Source: JAGXKT01 sp964531695 (GTDB taxonomy: Bacteria; Planctomycetota; Phycisphaerae; SM23-33). Taken from it: a stretch of DNA of 64,000 nt. The notes under the pieces were generated by a model. The model was not told where the DNA came from. It saw nothing but the letters and a program-made list of their open reading frames with translations, and ran no database searches. The first letter of the stretch is position 1. The number at the start of each line of letters is the position of its first letter. Location: contig CAZHEH010000015.1 of NCBI GenBank assembly GCA_964531695.1, positions 1-64,000 of the forward strand. Direction: 5' to 3'. Made by a program: the position numbers and the translations under genes. Below are positions 33,084-40,343 of this stretch, piece by piece.

Positions 33084-34931
33084 TCAATCCCCACCTATGC
33101 AGAACAAGTGCGTCTCGCCGCGGATATAGATGCGCCCGTCCTGGAAGGCGAGCGAGCCGTGGACCGGCTCGCCGAGCGGGCAGACGGCCACGTCGGCGGT
33201 GATCCACTCGAAGGTCTCGTAGTTCTCCAGGACCGCGCCCTTGGGCAGTCCCTCTCGGGGCTCGTCCGGGCTCCGGGCCTCCGAGAAATCGAACGGCCCG
33301 GCGCCGACGACGTACGTCACGCCGTCGGTACTCGTGAGGTACAGCTTGTCGCCGACGAGCGAGGGCGAGGCATTGAATGGCTCGCCGAACTCGCGCACCC
33401 ACAGGATCGAGCCGCTGTCCAGATCGTAGCAGCCCAGCGTGCCCCAACTCGTCAGTACGTAGACGCGCCGGCCGTCGGTCACCGGGCTGGTCACTTCCGG
33501 CACGACGGCGTCGGCCTGCCAGACGACGCGATCGTCGCCCTCCTCCAGTTCCGGCTCCGGCCGGAGGAGGTACACGCTGGCGTTCGGCGCCGCCGCGACG
33601 ATCTTGCCGTCCGCGACGATCGGCGACGGCGCGGGGTCGGCGCCCATGAGTTCGGCCTTCCACAGGATCTCGCCGGTCGACGGATCGTGAGCGATGACGT
33701 ACGGGTTGCTCAGCGTGAGAAGTTGCTCTCGCCCGCCGACCTCGGCCACGATCGGCGAGGTCCAGGAGTCCCGCACGGGCCGCTTGACCGAGACAAGCGT
33801 CTCGCCGTCGGCCGGGTCGAGGATCAGCAGTTTGGAGGCCCACGTGTCGGGGTCCTCCTTGTCAAACACCTCGGCCGCCTGGTCGTATTGCACGAGCAGT
33901 CGCCCCTCGTGAATGACCAGCGACGTGGCGAAGCCGTAGAGGTTCTCGGGCGTGCCGAGGTTCCGGGCCCAGAGCTCGTTGCCGTCGAAGTCGAAGCACG
34001 CCAGGTCCCCCGTGGGGAAGATCGCGCAGACGTACCGGCCGTCCGTCACCGGAGTGGCGGCGGCCCAGCCCGTGCCCATGGCCTCGTCGAACTCGGGCGT
34101 GAGCCCTTCCGCCTCCACCGGCCGGCGCCACAGGAGTTTGCCGTCGGCCGTGGAGAAGCAATACACCTCGCGCTCGTCCTTGGTCGCACCGGTCAGGAAG
34201 ATGCGGTCGCCCCAGACGATCGGCGAACTCTTGCCCGGCAGCGAGATCTCGTCGGAACGCCACAGGACGCCCTCGCCCGTCTCACCGTTCCACGCGCTCG
34301 GGATGCTCTCGCGCCCGGCGATGCCCGCGCCGCCCGGCCCGCGGAAGCGCGGCCAGGGGGCCTGCTCGGCCTGCGCCACGTCCGGGGGGGGCCGTTCGGG
34401 CACCGGCGGCGGCTCGAGCGGCGCCAGCGGCGGCTCGCGCAGGGCGGCCCACACAACGCCCCCCGCCACGCCCGCCAGCGTGAGCCCGACCGCCAGTCGG
34501 CCGAGCCGCGCGTTTGCGCTCGCCTCGTCGCGCGTCGGGGACCGGCCCCCGGGCGCCGCCCGGCGCCGCGAGAGCCACAGCGCCACCCCGCCCGCGAGCA
34601 GCGCCACGCCGCCGGAGATGCCGACGACGTACGCGCCCGACGCGAGGCGCCGCCGGCGCTCGAAGTACCGCTCACGGAGCTCGGCGTCCAGTTGCCGCAG
34701 CTCGGCGATGATCGGCTGCCGTGCGGCCTCGTCGCTCAGGGGCGTTTCGGCGAGTTTGCGCTTGAGTGCCAGCCAGCGGGGCGAGTCCAGCGGATGCTCC
34801 GCCCGGCCGCGCATGCCAACGGCAAACATGTACCCGGCCGCGCCGAGCGCCACCACGGCCGCGAGGGCCGCCGTCGCCACCGCCGCCGTGTACGCGCTCG
34901 GCCGCCCGCTTTGTTCCTGCGCGGGGATCAC
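33084..34931 (-). CDS. Membrane-anchored PQQ-like beta-propeller protein
   Basis: 615 residues from a GTG that overlaps the stop codon of the upstream gene (GTGA). Three spans lie in the first 160 residues (AYTAAVATAALAAVVALGAA, GAYVVGISGGVALLAGGVAL, LGRLAVGLTLAGVAGGVVWA). After a Pro-rich linker comes the signature WPRFRGPGGAGIAG and about eight PQQ-like blades of the form YCFSTADGKLLWRRP and DGRYVCAIFPTGDLACFD (residues 195-612). Such propellers often bind no PQQ. The blade domain should be extracytoplasmic. Coupling to the NapH-like gene suggests a structural or redox-docking role in the same complex. Confidence 0.88.
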   Translation of the reverse strand: MIPAQEQSGRPSAYTAAVATAALAAVVALGAAGYMFAVGMRGRAEHPLDSPRWLALKRKLAETPLSDEAARQPIIAELRQLDAELRERYFERRRRLASGAYVVGISGGVALLAGGVALWLSRRRAAPGGRSPTRDEASANARLGRLAVGLTLAGVAGGVVWAALREPPLAPLEPPPVPERPPPDVAQAEQAPWPRFRGPGGAGIAGRESIPSAWNGETGEGVLWRSDEISLPGKSSPIVWGDRIFLTGATKDEREVYCFSTADGKLLWRRPVEAEGLTPEFDEAMGTGWAAATPVTDGRYVCAIFPTGDLACFDFDGNELWARNLGTPENLYGFATSLVIHEGRLLVQYDQAAEVFDKEDPDTWASKLLILDPADGETLVSVKRPVRDSWTSPIVAEVGGREQLLTLSNPYVIAHDPSTGEILWKAELMGADPAPSPIVADGKIVAAAPNASVYLLRPEPELEEGDDRVVWQADAVVPEVTSPVTDGRRVYVLTSWGTLGCYDLDSGSILWVREFGEPFNASPSLVGDKLYLTSTDGVTYVVGAGPFDFSEARSPDEPREGLPKGAVLENYETFEWITADVAVCPLGEPVHGSLAFQDGRIYIRGETHLFCIGGD

Positions 34932-36523
34932 TTCGCCTCCAGCTTGCGGGCCTGCCTGCGCTGCTTGCGCTCCTGCCGCCGGACGTGGTCCACCGGGCAG
35001 CTTGCGTAGCACCGGCCGCAGGACAGGCAGATCGCCCGGTCGGGCTCGTAATCCTCCTGGCGCCGCCGGACGGAGAGCGAGACGAGCTTGAGCCCGACGA
35101 TGAGCCCCAGCGCGCCGCCCGCGACCGGCGCGGCCCAGTCGAAGCTCGTACGGATCGCGCGTGCGTGGGCGAACAGCATGTCGGCCGGGATGTCCAGCTT
35201 GTTGAACGCCTCCGTGGGCTCGGAATCGCCTTTGACCTTGCCCCCATGCCGCGTCATCTCGGCCCGGACCGCCTCGGCCTGCGTGATGATCGGATGCATG
35301 CGGGACAGCGGCTCGGACGCGAGCCACCCCAGCCCGGCGCCCCCGGCCGTGACGAGCGGCACGAGCAGCAGCATCGCCGCCAGCGTCGCCTTGCCGCGCG
35401 ACCGCGGGCGCGGCGGGCCGCCCGTGTTCGGCTTGCGGATCGCACCGTAGGGGCAACTGTCCTCGCACAGGCGACAGTGGATGCACTCATCCGGAGTGAT
35501 GGTCGTCTTCCGCCATGACAGCCGCGAGAGCGGCCGGAGAATCGCCCCGTACGGGCACACGAAGCGGCAATACGGTCGGGCGAGGAAGATACCCGCGACC
35601 AGGAACGCCGCCCCGACCAGCAGCAGGATCGTCGCCCCGCTCAGCCGGAACATGCCCACGAACGGATCGTACCGGCAGATGATGTACGCGCTGCCGGTGC
35701 TCGCCAGCAGCACGGCCGTGGCGATATACGCCCACGGCAGCATGCCGAGCCCGTGGCCGAGCCATTCCGGGATCTGCACCGGGCGGACCGCGACGGCCTC
35801 CTGGATCGCCCCGAGGGGGCACACGGCCGCACAGAAGGTCCGCCCGAACAGCAGCGTCGCCACGAGCGGCAGCAGGAAGAACGCCACGACGACCCACGGC
35901 ACGCCGTGGGCGAAGCGCAGCACCGGCCGCATCTCGACGGTCACCAGCTCGCCCAGCGGCACGGGCGGCTGGTCGGGCTCGGTCGCCGGCACGCGGGCCA
36001 TGCCCACGCGGGCGAAGGTCTGCTTGCTCTCGGGCCCGACCCAGAAAGACAAGGCGGCGGCCGGTCCCTCTCCGCCCGGCTCGGCCGCCGTGAACTCGCC
36101 GACGCGGTCCCGGAGCGCCCGCGCGATGCCCTCGACGGGAACGCCCTTGGCCTCGGCTGCGGCCGTGTCGGGGCGGACCTCCGCGCGGACGTCGAAGACC
36201 GGGCTGACGTGCTGGATGGCGCCGATCGGGCAGACGCACCCCTTGCGGTAGAAGCCGAAGTACCCCAGCGCCAGCAGCGTCAGCACGAGCAGGCCCCAGC
36301 GGCTGCGGAGCCGGAGCGCCAGGAAGCTCGCCGCGCCGAGGAAGGCGACCAGAACGATCGTGTCTACGATCTCCATCGTAGACGTCCGGGACTCGGCGTG
36401 CTCGGTGTCCGGCTGCTGGTAGTCCGGCGGCATCCGGGGCACGCTGTAGCGCTGCTCGGCCAGAGCCGCGCCGGCAAGCACCAACACGCCCGCCAGAAGT
36501 GCCCACCGCTTCCGGCCGGTCAT
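34928..36523 (-). CDS. NapH/NosR-like membrane [4Fe-4S] protein
   Basis: 531 residues from MTGRKRWALLAGVL. It has about eight spans and repeated CxxxCPxGA motifs at membrane boundaries, as in NapH/NosR/RnfD-type proteins: CVCPIGAIQ (about 94), CAAVCPLGAIQ (about 233), CRFVCPYGAI (about 321). A ferredoxin pair follows: CIHCRLCEDSCPYGAI (about 344-359) and CLSCGRCYASCPVD near the C-terminus (about 496). An extra soluble insert (residues about 105-190) lies between spans. It would carry electrons across or along the membrane. Start and stop overlap both neighbours by 4 bp. No FMN-binding domain is present. Confidence 0.88.
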   Translation of the reverse strand: MTGRKRWALLAGVLVLAGAALAEQRYSVPRMPPDYQQPDTEHAESRTSTMEIVDTIVLVAFLGAASFLALRLRSRWGLLVLTLLALGYFGFYRKGCVCPIGAIQHVSPVFDVRAEVRPDTAAAEAKGVPVEGIARALRDRVGEFTAAEPGGEGPAAALSFWVGPESKQTFARVGMARVPATEPDQPPVPLGELVTVEMRPVLRFAHGVPWVVVAFFLLPLVATLLFGRTFCAAVCPLGAIQEAVAVRPVQIPEWLGHGLGMLPWAYIATAVLLASTGSAYIICRYDPFVGMFRLSGATILLLVGAAFLVAGIFLARPYCRFVCPYGAILRPLSRLSWRKTTITPDECIHCRLCEDSCPYGAIRKPNTGGPPRPRSRGKATLAAMLLLVPLVTAGGAGLGWLASEPLSRMHPIITQAEAVRAEMTRHGGKVKGDSEPTEAFNKLDIPADMLFAHARAIRTSFDWAAPVAGGALGLIVGLKLVSLSVRRRQEDYEPDRAICLSCGRCYASCPVDHVRRQERKQRRQARKLEAK

Positions 36524-37161
36524 GCCTTGCCTTCCTTGCCGCCCTCGGCCGCATCGCCCTTGTGCAGGTACGGGCGGTCGGCCGGCACGCGGCGGAACGC
36601 CTGCGACGGGCAGGCCGCGGCGATCGAGCACTCGCTGCAATTCACGCAGATATCGTGGCGGACCTGGAGGTAGAGCGAGCCGTTGCCGGCCTGGTTGCAG
36701 CCCTTGACGCATCGGGCGCAGCCGATGCACTTGTCCTCGTCGATCACGTAGTCGAAGTGCTGCTGCCGAATGTGCCTGCGCTGGATGGCGCCGGTCGGGC
36801 AGAGCTGGTGCTCGGCGCCCGCCCCCGCGTGCGAGCCGGGCTTCAGCTCGTAGTAGCCGAAGCAGAAGTCGCACCGCCCGCACAGCTCGTAGGCGTGGAC
36901 GCACCGCACGGCCGAGGGCTCCAGCACGCACTCCGTCGCGCAGCGCCCGCAGTGCACGCATGCGGCCGGGTCGATCTGCCAGACGCGACGCTCGCCGCCG
37001 GACGCGCCCGCCCGCAAGCCCTTCAGGCCGCCGGTGGCGCTGCGGCGCGCCAGCAGCCACGCGCCCGCGCCGGCCAGGCCGGCAATGCACCCCGCGCGCA
37101 ACCCGCCGCGGAGCACGTCACGGCGCGTCAGCGGCTTGCTGTCCCGGGCGGGGTCGCTCAT
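36520..37161 (-). CDS. Tat-exported ferredoxin with multiple [4Fe-4S] clusters
   Basis: 213 residues from MSDPARDSKPLTRRDVLRGG. The twin-arginine motif TRRDVL and hydrophobic stretch (AGCIAGLAGAGAWLL) direct a folded iron-sulfur protein outside the membrane. Cluster motifs in order: CVHCGRCATEC (about 66), CGRCDFCFGYYELKPG, CPTGAI, CIGCARCVKGCN and CVNCSECSIAAACPSQA. That is enough for four [4Fe-4S] clusters in NapG/DMSO-reductase-B style. It ends EGGKEGKA. Overlaps both flanking genes by 4 bp, so stoichiometric production with the NapH-like protein is likely; NapG/NapH are known electron-transfer partners. Confidence 0.9.
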   Translation of the reverse strand: MSDPARDSKPLTRRDVLRGGLRAGCIAGLAGAGAWLLARRSATGGLKGLRAGASGGERRVWQIDPAACVHCGRCATECVLEPSAVRCVHAYELCGRCDFCFGYYELKPGSHAGAGAEHQLCPTGAIQRRHIRQQHFDYVIDEDKCIGCARCVKGCNQAGNGSLYLQVRHDICVNCSECSIAAACPSQAFRRVPADRPYLHKGDAAEGGKEGKA

Positions 37162-37388
37162 GTTGGCTTGCCTCTGTATCTGCGGGCGGGGCCCAGTTCG
37201 CAGCCGCTCAAGGCCGAGCAGCCGCCGCAACGCGCCTCGTTGATGCACCGCCCGGGCGAGGGGTCGTCCTCGGCACCCAGCAGCGCCCACGCCGCCACGG
37301 CCAACCCCGCCCCGACGCCGAGGCGCGCGGCCGCCCGCAGCGCCTCGCGGCGCGTCAGTCGCGACTCGTTCGTTCGTTTCTGCGCCAT
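37158..37388 (-). CDS. Small Tat-signal Cys-rich protein
   Basis: 76 residues. The start MAQKRTNESRLTRREAL carries an RR motif and a hydrophobic segment (GVGAGLAVAAWALLG) like a Tat signal or anchor. The mature tail has four Cys in a tight group (CINEARCGGCSALSGC), enough to hold one iron-sulfur cluster or metal. It is coupled by a 4-bp overlap to the Tat ferredoxin gene. I recognise no family. Its small size and position suggest a small subunit or cluster carrier of the redox complex. Confidence 0.7.
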   Translation of the reverse strand: MAQKRTNESRLTRREALRAAARLGVGAGLAVAAWALLGAEDDPSPGRCINEARCGGCSALSGCELGPARRYRGKPT

Positions 37389-37405
37389 GCCCTTCTCGTT
37401 CGTTC

Positions 37406-37431
37406 CGGAAAAGGGGACAGGCAACTTTTTG
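37406..37431. repeat. GGGGACAGGCAACTTTTTG motif (REP-like)
   Basis: The segment CGGAAAAGGGGACAGGCAAC then TTTTTG matches a short motif (AAAAGGGGACAGGCAC.TTTTT) that I recall as a dispersed palindromic element associated with REP-type transposases. Only one half is present here, in the gap between the Cys-rich Tat gene and the NHL-like propeller gene. Confidence 0.35.
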
Positions 37432-37498
37432 CCGGCCGCTCCCATTGCCTCACGAGCAAGCCGCATTTCACGAAAAGCAGCCCGTCCTCTTTCCGGTC

Positions 37499-38518
37499 TC
37501 ACCTCACATCAAACACGCGCACTTCGCACGTGGCCCGGTCGAGCACGTAGATACGGCCGTCCTCGACGGCCAGGTCCAGCCCGACGCGGTCCATCTCGCC
37601 GCGCGCCGCGGCGTTGCGCTGTGCCTCGAACGCATCCGGCCCGGCCACGACGCTGGCCAGCGCCCCGCGGCGGTCGCCGGTGTCCGCATGGAACACCTTC
37701 ACGGTAGGCAGCGCCTTCTCGGCCGTGACGATCCGGCCATCCGGAAAGACCGCCAGGGAGATCGGGTTGCAGCAGCCGGCGAAGCCCGTCGCCGCGGGCG
37801 AACTCTCGCCCCATTCGAAGCGCATCCGGCGCTCGCCATCGTACGCCTCGACAAGCCGCATGCCGGTGTGGCCGACGCGCAGCCATTGGCCGTCGCCCTC
37901 GCCGGCCGGAGCCCAGACAACCGGAAAGTACGCACTGGGCACCATGAACCCCTCGGCCGTGCCGACCGGCTCGCCCGATGGCTCGTGCCAACGGACCATC
38001 CCCTCGCGCGTCTCGCGATGCCAGGCGGAGACCGCCACGCCGCCCGACCCGACGGAGATGCCGGTGACGAGGTAGCCCCCCGCCAGATCGGACACGAGCT
38101 CCCATTCCGACCCCATGCCCGAAGCATCCGCCCCGTCGCCATGCAACCGTCGCGCCTTCACGGCATGCGGCAGGCCGGCGTACAACGTGCCGTCCCGAAC
38201 GGCCACGCAGCCGACGCGCCCGCTGACCGAGAAGTCCCGTACGACCTTCCCGGCCGCAAGATCAAGAACGCGGACGAGGCCGTCGCCGCCGACGTACGCC
38301 CGGCCGTGCGCGACCGCCAGGCCGCGCGGGCTCTCCAGCCCCGTGTCGACTTGCCCGACCTCTCGCCAAGTCAGAAGGGTCGGAGGAATTTCGCGTTCGT
38401 AGTCCTGTTGCGCGTTCGGGGCCGGCCCGCGGTCCTGCACCGCCACGGCCGCGACGATGCCCGCCACGACCAGCGCGACAGCCACGCCTCCCGCCAATAT
38501 GCCATGCTTCCGCGTCAA
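37499..38518 (-). CDS. Membrane-anchored NHL-like beta-propeller protein
   Basis: 339 residues with one N-terminal span (GILAGGVAVALVVAGIVAAVA) and an extracytoplasmic propeller. Blades show PRGLAVAHGRAYVGGDGLVRV, GTLYAGLPHAVKARR, and the conserved GFAGCCNPISLAVFPDGRIV then TAEKALPTVKVF. The CC pair in the fifth blade is a feature I associate with propellers found beside iron-sulfur proteins in planctomycetes, from memory. It lies 110 bp upstream of the coupled Tat/NapH group on the same strand. It may act as a docking subunit. Confidence 0.8.
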   Translation of the reverse strand: MTRKHGILAGGVAVALVVAGIVAAVAVQDRGPAPNAQQDYEREIPPTLLTWREVGQVDTGLESPRGLAVAHGRAYVGGDGLVRVLDLAAGKVVRDFSVSGRVGCVAVRDGTLYAGLPHAVKARRLHGDGADASGMGSEWELVSDLAGGYLVTGISVGSGGVAVSAWHRETREGMVRWHEPSGEPVGTAEGFMVPSAYFPVVWAPAGEGDGQWLRVGHTGMRLVEAYDGERRMRFEWGESSPAATGFAGCCNPISLAVFPDGRIVTAEKALPTVKVFHADTGDRRGALASVVAGPDAFEAQRNAAARGEMDRVGLDLAVEDGRIYVLDRATCEVRVFDVR

Positions 38519-38585
38519 GGGATGAGCGCTCCGCCGCCTATTAGACGAAATCCGCCCGCCCCGCGTCCATGCCGAGTCGCCGCCG

Positions 38586-38695
38586 GGGAACAGAGGAAAC
38601 AGAGTAGCAGCTCGTACGGCACTGGCTCGATGCCCTCCGGGGCGTCACGAGACGGCCGCGCGAAAGCCCGCTGTTCCTCCGCTTCCTTCGCTCCC
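38586..38695. repeat. Inverted-repeat pair, GGAACAGAGGAAACAGAG type
   Basis: The left arm 38586-38610 and the reverse complement of 38671-38695 agree at about 17 of 25 positions (shared GGGA.C..AGGAA.C.GAG). The 60-bp interior has no ORF. It resembles, in arrangement but not sequence, the arms around the GxxExxY gene, and may be another emptied cassette. Confidence 0.35.
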
Positions 38696-38708
38696 TCCGC
38701 GGCTGCCC

Positions 38709-40190
38709 CTATTCCGCCGACAGGTCCAGGCAGCGCATGCGGGTGAAGTCTCGCACGATGAGCTTGTCGCCGGCCACGGCCGGCGGGCCCCAGGCCTCTT
38801 TGCCCCGCGGGAAGACCTCCGCATGGGCGAGCCGCTCGTAGCCGGCCGGCGTGGCGCGGGCCATGGTCAGCACGCCGCTGTCGTTCATGGCGAGGATCTT
38901 CCCGTCGGCGATGACGTAGGGGCCCCACTTGAAGCGGTCGCGCTTGCCGCTGGCCCACTTGATCTCGCCCTCGGGGCTCATGCAGACGAGCTGGCCGGTC
39001 AGGCCGCTCTTGCCCGCGGGCATCACGCCGTACACGTGGCCGGGGTCGTCCGGGGACGACCGGTAGAAGATCGGCGTCTGCTGGTACGCCCCGAACTGCT
39101 CAGGCGTGAAGCGGCGCTCCTGCTCGGCCACGATTCGCCCGTTCACCTCGCGCAGTCGGATCAGCACGCTGCCCGCCTGATAGCCCGCGGCGCAAAGGAT
39201 GCGCCCGTCGCCGCAGTCGATCGGCGCGGGGATGTTGGCCGGCGCGACCGCCCACGGCTCGTAGGTCCACAGGATTTCGCCCGTGTCGCGTTCGATGCCG
39301 ACCACGCCCTTGCCCGCGGGGTAGACGTACATGTTCCACGTCCGCGTCTCCCCGGTGAAGCTCATCGGCGTGATGGACGAGTGCGTCATCTGCCAGCCGT
39401 GGGGGTTCTCCGCCACCCAGCGGAGCTTGGGCGCCTTCGTGCCGTCGGCGCGGGGCTCGCCCGGCTCGCACCACGCGGCGATCATCAGCGAAGTCCCGCC
39501 CGGCGCAATGACAGCGTACTCCCGGCCGTCCTCGGTGCGGTCGATCAGCGGGCACTGCCCGGCGTACCACTTGGGGACCTCGGCCTCGTATTCCTGGACG
39601 AGGTCGATGCTCCAGAGGTACTCGCCCTCGGCATCCGTGCAGAGCACGTGGCAGGCGGGCGAGAAGGCCACGACGTGCTCGTCCGTGGCGGCGGGGATCG
39701 TCCGCGAGTAGCCATGGTCGTCGGGGATGTCCATCTTGTAGTAGCGGCGCCAGATCTCCTCGCCGTCGTCGAGCGACAGGCATCGGAGGACGTCGCCTTT
39801 ACGATCCTCGTCGTAGTCGAGCACGTAGACCTTGCCGTCGCGGACGGCCGCGCCGCCGTAGCCGTCGCCCAGCTCGACCTCCCACAGGACGGGCGGGCCG
39901 CCGGCGGGCCAGCTCTCGGCCAGGGGCGGGCCGTCCGGGCGGATGCCGTCGCGGTTCGGTCCGCGGAAGCCGGGCCAGTCCGGCGGCGTTGGGCCCGGCG
40001 CCACCTCGCCCGGGCCCTCGGCCCGACGGCCGGGGAACTCCGCGGGGAAGTACATCGGAACAGGCGCCATGCCGGTCCGCCGCGGCAGCTCGACGGAGCC
40101 GCTCAGCCAGAGGCCGACCGCCACGGCCGCCGCGACGGCGACCCCCGCCGGAATGACCCATGCTTGCGGGCGTAGCTTCATAGGTTCCAT
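38709..40190 (-). CDS. Membrane-anchored PQQ-like beta-propeller protein
   Basis: 493 residues from MEPMKLRPQAWV (a start three codons later is equally possible). One N-terminal span (VIPAGVAVAAAVAVGLWLSG), a Pro-rich linker with PMYFPAEFPG, then the signature DWPGFRGPNRDGIRPDGPPL that opens PQQ-like propellers. Blades continue with VYVLDYDEDRKGDVLRCLSL, GVVGIERDTGEILWTYEPW and YVIADGKILAMNDSGVLTMA. It is the first gene of the minus-strand redox operon and diverges from another propeller gene at 40344. No catalytic residues can be assigned. Confidence 0.87.
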   Translation of the reverse strand: MEPMKLRPQAWVIPAGVAVAAAVAVGLWLSGSVELPRRTGMAPVPMYFPAEFPGRRAEGPGEVAPGPTPPDWPGFRGPNRDGIRPDGPPLAESWPAGGPPVLWEVELGDGYGGAAVRDGKVYVLDYDEDRKGDVLRCLSLDDGEEIWRRYYKMDIPDDHGYSRTIPAATDEHVVAFSPACHVLCTDAEGEYLWSIDLVQEYEAEVPKWYAGQCPLIDRTEDGREYAVIAPGGTSLMIAAWCEPGEPRADGTKAPKLRWVAENPHGWQMTHSSITPMSFTGETRTWNMYVYPAGKGVVGIERDTGEILWTYEPWAVAPANIPAPIDCGDGRILCAAGYQAGSVLIRLREVNGRIVAEQERRFTPEQFGAYQQTPIFYRSSPDDPGHVYGVMPAGKSGLTGQLVCMSPEGEIKWASGKRDRFKWGPYVIADGKILAMNDSGVLTMARATPAGYERLAHAEVFPRGKEAWGPPAVAGDKLIVRDFTRMRCLDLSAE

Positions 40191-40255
40191 ATTAGACAAC
40201 GGAGGGGGCGGGTTCGACGTTCGATGTCCGACGCGGCGGCGTGAGATGCCAGGAA

Positions 40256-40278
40256 CATGGCTGGGCAGGCCAGCCATG
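40256..40278. promoter_or_regulatory. Palindrome between divergent propeller genes
   Basis: CATGGCTGG and CCAGCCATG form a perfect 9-bp inverted repeat around GCAGG, midway in the 153-bp gap between the divergent operons at 40190 and 40344. It is a candidate operator controlling both, or a hairpin in either leader. No strong -35/-10 pair is obvious; TATCAT at 40321 may be the -10 for the plus-strand operon. Confidence 0.35.
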
Positions 40279-40343
40279 CCACGCCGCCGGGTTGCCGCCC
40301 GCCGGGCGGCCGGTATCTCCTATCATGTGGGGGAGGTGCAAAC

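Noticed and set aside
34928..36523. An SGAT motif in the NapH-like protein that might be a covalent flavin site
   Set aside because: It lies inside a predicted membrane span (FRLSGATILLL), not in an FMN-binding domain, and no flavin transferase gene is seen.
29104..40190. Possible c-type haem sites in the redox operon
   Set aside because: I saw no CxxCH motif; the Cys motifs all fit iron-sulfur clusters (CxxCxxC...CP).
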